From Tetradesmus obliquus (lineage: Eukaryota > Chlorophyta > Chlorophyceae > Sphaeropleales > Scenedesmaceae), in contig CP126194.1 of assembly GCA_030272155.1 (NCBI GenBank), positions 1 through 64,000 of the forward strand: DNA of 64,000 nucleotides, in the 5' to 3' direction. Position 1 is the stretch's first letter, and every line of letters starts with the position of its first letter. Below are positions 31,684-42,008 of the stretch, in pieces. Under the pieces are notes generated by a model that worked only from the letters and a program-made list of their open reading frames with translations, was not told where the DNA came from and ran no database searches. A program made the translations under genes and the position numbers.

Positions 31684-34600
31684 ATGGATGTTAATGCGCC
31701 GCGCTTCGGCCATACAGCAGGAGCCGAGTTGGCAGGGGTGTCCACCATGCAGCAGGAGCTGGAAAGCATTCAAGCTGAGCTGGCAGGCCATAAGGCTCGG
31801 TTAGAGGAGGTCAGAGCTGGCTTCCACGATGCGAAAGCTTCCAACAACCGTGAGGAGTGGCAGCAGCTGCAGCAGGAGAATGTGGAGTTGCTGGGGGTCA
31901 TCAGAGAGTTGCAAGCCATGGCCAAAGAGTCTTTGGCCAAAGACAACAGGCTGAGCAGCCAGTCTGGTGAGTCATGAGAATCTCAGGGAGACCCTGTGTA
32001 CTGCAGCAGGAACCCCAGTTAGGTTGGTGCAGGCAGTGTTGTTGCTGGCAGCTCTGCATGTCGGTACGCAGTAACACGGAGCCTTGCTGATTATGCTAGG
32101 CGCTCTTGAAGCCAATGCACGCTGACCGACAAGGCGTTTCCACTGTTCTAAATCAGTCGGACGACTGGGAAGCTGTATTAGACAAGCTTTCAAATGCGCC
32201 ACTGAAAGCTGCAGATGCGCTGACTCAATCATGGTGTCCATCAGGCTGTACACAGGCTGTCATTATGCGCTGCGTGCAGCGTGGGTGAAAATGTCTATTG
32301 TTTGCCACCAGAACCATAGAATTTGGCAACAGCTCAGCAGGTGGTTGGATCTCGGAGATGCGAGCAATCCTGGGGTTGCGCACCTTGCTCACAACAGGCA
32401 TGCTTGCCTGTGGAAGAGGATTGCTGCTGCATTTGAAGCAGCTGTGAAACCAAGTAGAAGCAGTCTTAGCCATTACAAGTGCTGCATGCATCACCACATG
32501 CAACATGCCAGCCACGGTTGCTCAACTTTGGTGCTCACTCAAGGGTGTGCAGCAGCACCCTGCATGGCCCCTGGTGGACAACCTGGTGTTGCTATGTTTT
32601 TTTTCCGATGGTGCTGTAGCAAGTGCTTTGCTGCATGCATGCAACCCGTTCAATGCACACGATGCCTGCTTGTGTCCGTGTTGATGATGCATGCTGCGGT
32701 GTGGAATGTGCTGTGCTGCGTGCTTATCATCGCTGTCTTTGGCAGGGCTCCTCTCAGCAAAGGAGTACATCATGCAGCCGCTGCCTCGCATGCCGCGCCG
32801 CACCTCAGACCGCGCATCCTCATCCATGACACAACCACGCCACGCCCGCACGTTTGACGGCATAGAGGAGATGCCCGGCTTTGTCAACAAAGTGAATGAG
32901 TTTGTGCACACGCTGCCTGAAGGCCCCAAGAAGTACAACAAACTGGTGATTGCAGAAAGGCACATGTTGTGGTTGGGATGGTTGGCTCCTGGCTTGATGG
33001 CTGGCTGCAAGTAAAGCAATTTGCTTGTGAAAGTTGCATCAATAACACACATCAAAGCAGAGGTTGGTCCTGGTGATGCTGCAAGCCTCAAAGTTGTGTT
33101 CTTCGTGGGTGTGCGCTGAGAGCACAGCCTTACCAAGTGGTGTGTGTATGTGTGTGCACGCACAAAGGTGTGCTTGCGTGCATGCGTGCGCATGTGTGCT
33201 CGTGTGGTGCAAGACATCACATGTTTGTGCGGTATGCCCATGGCCTTGACACTTCCCTCCCGCCTCCCATGTCCGCCTGCCTCGCACCCAGGTCTACCGG
33301 GCGACTGCGACCCAAGGCGAGCCAGAGGTCATGTTGAATGGTGCTGCAGACGAGAGCTATGTGCGAGCTTGTCTGATTCGTGCCGTGGAGGGCGTGAGCG
33401 AGGTGGCAGCTGACCTGGGCATTGGTAGGTGGGTTTGCATGGCCACCAGAGGCAGTTGTTTGCCATGATGCTGTGTGCCATGCTGTCCGGTCGTGTGCCA
33501 CTGCTGGAGCGACGGCTGCTCATGCACGTGTTCCTGCTTATATCCTTGCTGTGAGTCAATTTTTGAAGAGCGACTCACGCATGCAACCAACACTTATCCC
33601 CTGACCTGCTCACTCTGACCTACAGGCACAGAATATATTGATGGTGGCAGCGGCCGGTCAGCCTCATTCACTGATATGCTGGTGCGCAAGTGTGGCACAT
33701 CTGTGTATGCGGATGCCTCGAGGCTGGTCCTTGGTGTGTTTGAAGTCAAAGGCAGCTGGCAGCTGAAGCTGGATGGCAACATGTCCCTGCAGGCTGCACT
33801 GGCTGATGAGAACCTGGGGCCATCTGTGGCCAAGGTCATCCAGCAGGTGAGCGCTGGGGCCCGCTGGTATGTGGCCTTTCACTTTCCCTCAGTGGTCAAC
33901 CAGGGGATGAAGGAGGTGGGAGGGAGGGGGAGAGGACGCAGGGAGCGATATGCACAGATGTTGGTGTATGGCGGCTTACCGCTAGGCTGGGTGTCGCCTT
34001 TCCTTGCTGCTCACATGGTATGCGCCGCATGGTACTGCATCACAACACCTGCTGCAGGCTTATGGAGATGCGGTCATGGATGAGGCCCCACTGCTGCTGG
34101 TCAGCAACTGGCACACCACCTTCCTGTTCAGCCGCCGCCTTGATGATGTGCGAAACAAGACACTGCAGGTGTCGCAGTGGGCCTGGGACAGCACAGATGT
34201 GCCCCCTTTGGGTGCGTTCCTGTATGTTTTGCACCGAGCGCACCAGCTGTGGCACAATGACGCCAAGCAGCAGCTGCCAAGGGCCGGTGTTCCTGTCATG
34301 CCCCGATCTGGATACGAGGTGCAGCTGGGCAGCAGGCCGGTGCAGCTGGGCACCCACTTTGGTGGGTGGCGACCAGCACCTTCACGCAGCCAGCCACCCC
34401 GCACCAGCGTCGCATGGCAGCCCTTTCAGGCAGGTGGTGAGGATGACGCTGCTGAGGAGCTCCACAGTGACACCAGCAGCTTGCTGTTGCCAATCTACAG
34501 CAGTAGCAGCAGCAGCCACAACAGTAGCAGCGATGATGGTGCTGGCCTGTTTGATGCAGTGGCTTGGGCAGAAGGTGTTGCCAGCTGGAGTTCAGCTGCA

Positions 34601-35415
34601 GTGGCAGTTGAAGCTCTGCCAGTTCTATCCAGCTGCACAGACTGCAGCAGCATGTGTTTGAGCAGCAGCAGCAATCGCCGTGTCTTCAAGGTAAATTTAC
34701 AGGCAGTTCAGGGGTAGGGCATGGCGCCGAGGGGGCGGGGAACACCAAGCATGCATACATGATCATCATCATGTTACACAGAAAGCCATAGAATCAACGC
34801 CATCGGCCCAAGCATGCATACAAGCATATCAGGGAGTGGCAGCAAGCAGTTGCAACGTTGGGTTGTGTGTGCCTGACATTGCTTCAGGAGCATCTGAGAT
34901 GGGATGGGACGTGCCTAGCTGGGCCACTTTGCCTGTTCCAGTTTGTGTGGCCCGGCCATCAAGGCTTATGCTGTCTATTTCACACTGCATTGCAGGGCTT
35001 GGTAGATGGATCGCCTGCCGCACTCAAGACATTCAATGTCAAGGACCACCACGCCATGTCGGCGTTTGTGGCAGAGGCTTCAGCCTATGTGATGCTTCAG
35101 GCAAAGTGGGGAGTATGCATGCCCAAGCTGCTGGCGCTGGGTCGGCTGCCACACAGCGGCGTGCCTGTGCTGGCACTGAGCTTGGGCGAGCCGTTGAGCA
35201 CGCAGCTGCTGAAGCAGCATGGCACTGCTGCTAAAGCATGCCTGAAGGGTCTTCACAAAGCTGGGTTTGCACACGGTGACGTGCGTGCCAGCAACTTCCT
35301 ACTGATTGATGGCAAAGTTGTTGTGTGCGACCTTGAGACGTGTTGTGCAGCTGATGAGCAGGCTTGTGATCAGGACTTGGACCGGCTGGATTGCTTGCTG
35401 AATAGCAGCAGTTGA
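31684..35415 (+). CDS. Nuclease-like plus kinase-like fusion protein (Crinkler/CR class)
   Basis: Six exons: 31684-31966, 32746-32945, 33292-33424, 33626-33846, 34058-34690 and 34996-35415, totalling 629 codons plus stop, all phases consistent; it looks whole. Residues about 25-85 form a coiled coil. Residues about 205-330 resemble a PD-(D/E)XK nuclease: an acidic residue after GGSGRSASFTD, then VFEVKGSW with E245 and K247, then QAYGDAVMDEAPLLLVSN. After a Ser/Asp-rich linker the last 140 residues look like a kinase fold: an AALKTF lysine (about K501), EASAY glutamate (about 517), HGDVRASN catalytic loop (583-590) and CDLETC in place of DFG. Nuclease-plus-kinase architecture is known from eukaryotic CR-type effectors and transposon-linked proteins. 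Activity and role here are inference. An in-frame upstream ATG at 31507 lies at the satellite edge; I prefer 31684. The 779-nt first intron contains a coding-like segment (about 32106-32232) that could be a missed exon. Confidence 0.7.
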
Positions 35416-35457
35416 GCAGCTGCAATAGTAGCAGGGGTGGTAGTGGCGCGTTGTGCT

Positions 35458-35462
35458 TGTAA
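35458..35462 (+). promoter_or_regulatory. Poly(A) signal TGTAA
   Basis: TGTAA begins 43 nt after the stop codon of the nuclease-kinase gene. Confidence 0.45.
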
Positions 35463-36159
35463 CTCTCTGGCTGGGACGGCAAGGCGGGTTCAGCATCAGG
35501 GTTCAGCACTCTGGCCCACACTGAGTGCCTCTATTGCATCCCTGTGTGCCTCTTTTGCATTGCCTCTAGTGCATGACTGTCTGCCTCCAGTGCACTAAAT
35601 GCGCATATGTTGCACACAGCTAGCCCCCGATAGCATCTACCGCATTGAGCTAGCATCTAATGCATGAGTTTGAGCAGCTTTTGCATTGAGTAGTAGGTGA
35701 CTGTACCATTGCTGCCCCGCCTTACCAGTGCTAGGGCTTAACGTGATTGTACAGTCTGGAGTTACCCTTTTCCATACGGAACGCTTGAAGTGCTTTCACA
35801 ATCAATGTAACGACATTTGGAGAGGCGATCGAACTGCGACTGCCGTAGACCGAAGACATCAGACGCAGCCTGTGTTGTCGTGTGACAGCAGCGACGCAAC
35901 TGGCAATACAGCTATAATAGAAGCTCTTTAACGACATAAACAACTTTTAATAACCGAAAGCAGCTAGGGGAGCCACAAGCAGCCAGCAGGAGCAGAAGCA
36001 GAAGCCAGCAGGAGCAGCACACGATGCTGCTTGCTGTGCAGAAGCGCCCTGGTGTTCAAGGTGATTTGCGAATAGTTATCATACATTTGCCAGTTATAGC
36101 CTGCCTCGTGTGGCTACAGACGTGCTGAACGCGCCTGTCTGTGCTTTTTATGTGTGCAG
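35463..36159. other. Intergenic, short imperfect TGCCTCTA(T/G)TGCAT repeats
   Basis: Between about 35520 and 35690 variants of TGCCTCTATTGCAT and GCATCTAATGCAT recur loosely. The rest holds no supported gene. Confidence 0.45.
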
Positions 36160-37913
36160 CCTTCAGCAGCAGTATCACCTCAGCTGCAGACCCGCAGGAT
36201 GTGGCTGCTGCGCACAGCAAAGTGTCTGCAAGAGTGTTTCCTATGGCAGGGCTTCTAGTCAGGCGCCTGCAGCCACTGCAGCGGTTGCCTGGCAGCAGCA
36301 TCAGCATCAGCAGTGCAGCCCAGCGTGCTGCTTTGCGGTGCCTGCAGCAAAGGGCTCAACACGCTGGAGTGGATGCCTTTGATTTGATTGTGAACGGTGA
36401 CCTGCAGCAATGAGAGTCTATGGTTTGTGCAAGCTTGGCTGCGGGCATGTCGTTGGAGCTGCACCCCAGCAGTGTGAAGGACCAGGTAGGTCCTGCTGCT
36501 GGGACACAGCTTGTGATCACGGTGTGCTGCTGCTAACGCACACCACAGTTTGTGCAGGAGCTGAGGCTGGCACTGTGGCTGGGCCGTACTCTTGCCCTGC
36601 CATCAGAAGAGCAGGTCAGCTGCAAGCGCCACATTGAGTTCAAGGATGTTGATGGCAGGGTACAGCAGCTGCAGGTACGAGCTGATAGGGTGGTGCGAGA
36701 ATTGCTCAGCAGCCGTGGCCATTGCACAATCTCTAACTTTCATGATACTTTGCAGGTTGACCTGTCTTTCCCTGCCAACTCTAGGACCATCACCCGCCTG
36801 ATGGATGCATGGTGGGGTAAGAAGGTGAATGTCAGCAGTGGCCCCTCTCTTGTGTGCATACCAGGACAGCCTACAGAAACTCCTCCACTGCACAAAACCT
36901 ACTGAGCATGCAATGAGCTTGCAGTGCATGCAGAGTGCATGTGCTGTACCTTGATAAATACCTCAGGCTTTTGCTTTCAGATGAGCAAGCCACCACAGAC
37001 AGTGATAACATGGAACGGCTATGTCATCACCGCACGTCTGCATGTGTGTTGGTGCTGTTGCAGGGTGGGCGGCCTCCTGGCAGCAGCAAGAAAGCAGCAG
37101 CAGCAGTCGCAGGCACTTCAAAGCCACAGTTCAAGGCTATGCCAGTAACTTTCAACTTTGCAGTGGGGAAGGTCCTGTACCTACAGGCAGAACTGCTGTC
37201 AGCGCTGGCCCAGATTGAGTGAGCAACATCCCCTCCAGCACCTAGACTGCAACGACTTAGCTAATGCTGCATTTGCCATGTTGGTGAATTGCTTTGCTGC
37301 CAGCTGGCCTGCAGTAGCCATGCATCAGCAGCAGTTGAATTAAGCTACCTGGCTCATGGCTGTACTTGCTGCTTACTGTGCCGCGTTGTGCACCACGCTT
37401 TGCCTGCAGTTCTCAAATGCTTGCCCTGAAGCAGAGCGGCCACCCGATGTGGTTCCACCCCAGCAGCTTGACCAGTGGTGGGCAGTTTGCCACAACAAGT
37501 GCAGCGTTCCGCGCGCACCAGGCTGCACTCGCTTTGCTGGCCACGGCGCAGCACTTGTATCTGGGCTCGCGCCAGGCAGAAACAGTGCGGGGGACGTGGG
37601 ACCACAGCCAGGTGCCTGGAGTGCAGGCTGAGCCGCCAGTGTGGGTGCTTGGACTCAGGGGCCTGCTACCAAAGTTCCAGCACACTTTAGGCACTGGCTT
37701 CCGTGCAGTATACTACCACGCCACGCGCTACATGGACTTTGGCACGCCAGAGTATCATGATGTCCTGCCAGCAGCTTGCTGTGGGCTCTGCCTGGCTAGC
37801 ACAATTGCCATGGCATTTGCAGTACTCACCTTCCTGCAACCAGTGTCACCAGCAGAGCCCATTGTGAAAGAGCAGCGGGCCGGCAGTGCCAGCGGCAGCA
37901 TTGGTGGTGAAGT

Positions 37914-37947
<34 letters not shown>

Positions 37948-40621
37948 TGGGGCCGCAGCAGCGATGGGGGCAGCAGCACTGGGGGCCAGCACACACCCAA
38001 CAACTCTTCGGGTTTCATCCTGCCATATGGTGGGCTGCAGCACGTTGCCAGCTGGGAGGAGGTCACCCCAAGCATGGTCAACTCTGCTCTTGCAGGAGCC
38101 AAGTTCCTGGGCAATAGCTTTGCACAATCCAAAGGTGAGAGCAGCTAGATTGCAAAGTAATACCTCACAACTTTTGTTTGAAAGGTGTCTGCTCATATGA
38201 AAGCAATACCTGAAATAGCAGTCTACACATTTGTATGTACCACAGGGTCTGCTAAGTGGGCAAAGTGATACCTCAGGGTTTTGGTCTTATAGGTGTCCGC
38301 TCATCTGAAAGCAATACCTGAGGTAGCAGTCTGCGCAGTAGTATATACACACAGGTCTGCTAAATGGGCAAAGTGATACCTCAGAGTTTTGGTCTTATAG
38401 GTGTCTGCTCATCTGAAAGCAATACCTGAGGTAGCAGTCTGCACATTTGTATGTACCACAGGGTCTGTTAATGGGCAAAGTGATACCTCAGAGTTTTGGT
38501 TATATAGGTGTCTGCTCATCTGAAAGCAAAAGCCTGAAGTTTGGCAGTTTTGCTCATTCATATGTACCAGCAGGGGCATCACGGTGTGCCTGTGCAGAGC
38601 TGGCTTGGTGGATGATGGCAGTGCAGCTTCCTCATGATGCTGATGAATCAGACAATGCAACCATCTAATACTGACGTCTTGACGTGTGCTTGCACTCTGC
38701 CTGCAGGCGCATCCGCCCCTCCAGCAGACCTGATGCAGCTCCACCACCGCCCAAGCCTCTACAGCCTGCGCTCAATGCACGCCGGCGAGGTGTTCCTGAT
38801 CATCAGGCAGCTGCCCAAGGCCATCCTTCCCAGCAATATCTGGGATTGGTAAGTGTTCTGCTGCTGCGTCAGCGTGAGTCTGCATTGAACTGCAGCTGGG
38901 TGCTCGCCAGGGAAATGATGGGGCGCTGCAGGCTGTGGCACAGCAGTACTGACCTGCCTGTCCTGTAGGACTGCTGTGATTCTGCTGTGATGCCACATCT
39001 GCCCTTTACCTGCGGCATTTGATGTGAGGCATGTGGGGGGTCTGCTCCTGCAGGTACATCGCGCGCGCAGGGCGCTCCGCTGCAGCCAAGTCCTGGCGCA
39101 CCTACGTTGACAACTACATGTTAGGCCATCTACATTCCTGTAATAGTAACGCAGCAGCTGGCCCAATGCATCTGCCATGTCATGCTGTTGTTCTTCTGCT
39201 GCCTGCCGCATCCTGAGGTCATGGTTGCGCCTCGCAAATGAACTGTCTTCTCTTGGCTCCAGCAACTGTTTCCAGCAGCTCAGCACGCCCCAGGCTTTGC
39301 AGCAACATCCTGTCATTCATTGCCAACTGTTGCTGATGTGCTAAGCCATCAACAGCAATTACATAAGCGGGACTGGTAGGAGTATATCTTGTGTAGTTCT
39401 GTGTTGTTTGGGGCGACGCAGGGATGGGAGTCGAGGTTCTTCAGTATGTTGTGGTTATTGCATGCTGCTTGTTGCCTTGGCCCTTGTTGGCCAGTGCTCA
39501 GTGCTGCTACTAAGTGCGTTAGCGCATGCAGTTGCTGGCACACATAGCAACAAGCGAGCAGGCATGCTTTGCATGGTTGTGTGCTGCTGACACGCATATG
39601 TGGTGCCGCACGCTGGTTGCAGCTGCTAACCAGGCACTGGGCATGAACACCTTCAACTCCCGCATGGTCAGCATGGAGGAGATCATTGACGAGAAGCTGA
39701 GCAGATGAAGCAGCAGATTGACGAGCAGTCAAAGCAGATTGCGGCTTTACAGCAAGGTGAGGGTGTGTTATGTCCTAGGGGATAGCAGCTGCATATTCAT
39801 GCTATCAGTCGAAAACCATAGCATCAATGCCATGTCTCGGCATCCCTGTAATAATCATTCCTTCGGCATCTCTGTGGAGGGAAAACTAAAAGGGTGCACG
39901 ATGAATATGTGGTGCGTTTGTGCACTGGTGATCAACTGGCAATAGCATGCATAGCATATGCCTTGGTGCGCTTTTGTTTGCTGTTCATTGAAAGCGACCC
40001 ATAAGTTCATACAGGGACGTGTTCTTATTGCGTGTCATTCTGTCATGCAGAAGGTGTTGTGCAATTTGGCCACCTCAAGGTGCACTGATGGCATGCAGGC
40101 ACTCTGTTGTCAAGGCTGTCATCTGCTGTCCAGTTCATCTTCAAGGCTGTGGTGGCGGTGGCCGTGCAGCCATAGACCAGCGTGCGAGCGGCAGTTGGCC
40201 AGTTTGGACAATAGTCCTAAACGTGATGCTGGCCAGCTTTGTGCTTTGTGCACGGCTGCCACGCAAGTGGGCAGCTCGCATGTTCCAAATGTTGAACAGC
40301 ATGTCACTGGTGCCCTCTAGCACCTGAGGCATAGCCATATTGGCTTGGCGATTTACAACGTGCAAACAGCGTGTGCGTCGTTTGTTTATTATTCACAGCT
40401 TCTACTTCAACCAGCAGCGCAACTTGCACATGCCGCTGAGCCTTCAGCGCAGGGTGCAGAAGCTGCCACGGCCTGCTGGAGTGGCAGGGGTGGTGTATAC
40501 CCTAGAACCTGACAAGCAGGGATATTTTTCAGAGATTTTGCAGCAGCTAGACCCATCATTGGTGGCAGAGGTAGAGGAGCTGCTGTTTGATGATGTAGAT
40601 ATCGATAGCGAGTTAGAATAG
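36160..40621 (+). CDS. Unresolved multi-exon coding region, function unknown (probably decayed)
   Basis: Several plus-strand segments look coding: 36160-36396; about 36550-36675 (LALWLGRTLALPSEEQ); about 36756-36826 (FPANSRTITRLMDAWWGKK); about 37065-37218; about 37400-38134 (PVWVLGLRGLLPKFQ, GFRAVYYHATRYMDF, then a poly-Ser tract); about 38706-38850 (SMHAGEVFLIIRQLPKAIL); about 39053-39125 (SWRTYVDNYMLG); about 39560-39706; and about 40400-40621 ending in an acidic LFDDVDIDSELE. Splice-like borders exist, but phases do not agree between several neighbours, a coiled-coil segment near 39.7 kb shifts frame, and a resolvase relic fragment interrupts the set at 39.1 kb. I recognise no family. It could be one decayed gene or two. 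Confidence 0.35.
38152..38540. repeat. 108-bp tandem repeat, about 3.6 copies
   Basis: Copies start at 38152, 38260, 38368 and 38475 (periods 108, 108 and 107). Each starts GCAAAGT(A/G)ATACCTCA and contains GGTGTCTGCTCAT and AGCAATACCTGA. The array lies between two coding-like segments, probably inside an intron. Confidence 0.92.
39145..39268 (-). repeat. Dispersed 124-bp repeat, copy B (resolvase C-terminal fragment, fossil)
   Basis: Near-copy of 26745-26868 with four differences. Only the C-terminal part of the resolvase-like sequence is present, so this is a fragment. It sits directly after the coding-like segment ending DNYMLG. Confidence 0.9.
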
Positions 40622-42008
40622 GGGTCTGTGTCATGTCACTAGCATTATGGTGTGCAGTTGAGGTGTTGTTGCAGGCCTCAGGCTAGTAGGTGCCAGCAGT
40701 GTGCACTGCATGATGCAAATTGGCTGCAGTGTTTTCTTGCTGTTCAACAGCGTCATGTACAGCGCTTGGTGTCTTGTGCAGGCATTCTTGTGTTGATTGC
40801 AAAGGAGCTCAGGCCCACTCCCCCACATGGGGCAAGGGGGAGGCTGCTGAATGTTCATTCAAAGTTGTTATTGTAACTGGTGACCTTCTGTTTCTTGGCA
40901 GGGAATGTGATCAGGCAGCAAGACTTTATAATGCGTTGAAATACTTCTTCCAGCATTTGGATTTGGTGTTCATCAGTGTCATGTTAGCCCGGCATGAGCC
41001 GGGCACCATGCTGAGCAGCACATGCTGTGTCTGTTGACGCCTGGCCTTCTGGGGTTGTGCTGGTGCAGTGTCCTGTTGACGGTTTCATATTTCATCACAC
41101 AGTGAACATTGTTGTCCGAGGTATGTTTGTTTGTCAGTTTGACACTTGGCTGCCCTGATTATGATGTCTTGACGCCACAATAGCAAGCTGCATCCGTTTT
41201 GGACGCGTGCTGATAATACAAAGCACGTTTGAGGGAGAGCTGCTGTGGCCCATGGGATATATATTGCAACTGTCGACTGAAACATATACCAGTTCTGCCT
41301 CGGAACGTGGTGAGGTCATCCCAGGCATTGGATGCTGCTGATAACTGGATCAGGTGGCCAGCGCAGTGCATCGAGTTAGCCCAGGCTGAGGCCAAAAATG
41401 TGCAGGTGCTACTAGCACCTACATGCTGCATGTAACACTGCTGCCTCAAGGGTACCAGCGGCTTATGATTTGACCACAGCCATTGATGACTGTGCCAAAG
41501 CTGGGACGGATAAGGCTTGTCGCCTAAGCAGTGGATCAGCGCGTCTGATGCATGATGTGCCAAAGCTGCATGACGACCGAGCCATGCCGTCAACTTCAAG
41601 TACGTATTTTGCTTGCAACCTGCCACGGTGGCGACAACAAGTCACCGTACAGTATTGATGCTGTTGATATCAGCAGAGTCCAGAACTTTGAAGTGAAGAT
41701 CATCTAGTAGATCAAGCGTGGCCCAAATGCACATAATTCCTGATGTGTCATAATTTCTGATGTGACAGATGATCATTTACCAAACAGTAGCAAAACGGGC
41801 CATGGCAATGGCCATTGCAACTGATGAAAGACGCCACGTGGTGGGTGCTCACAGCTGTGGGCTACAGGCCTGCAGGCTACACAACAGCGCCATAGCATGG
41901 AGACAACTATCAAGCTGCCATCCTATCAAGCTGGCAGCTTGACATGGATGTGTGTCATAGGGCCCGCCACCACAGGTTTCAGCGCCGTGGGTCAACCTTG
42001 CCATACTG
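40622..42008. other. Intergenic, no supported gene
   Basis: Scattered coding-like bits exist, for instance a plus-strand segment near 41300-41430 reading ALDAADNWIRWPAQCIELAQ. No start, domain or splice chain can be supported. The right end should contain the 3' UTR of the p44 gene. Confidence 0.4.
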
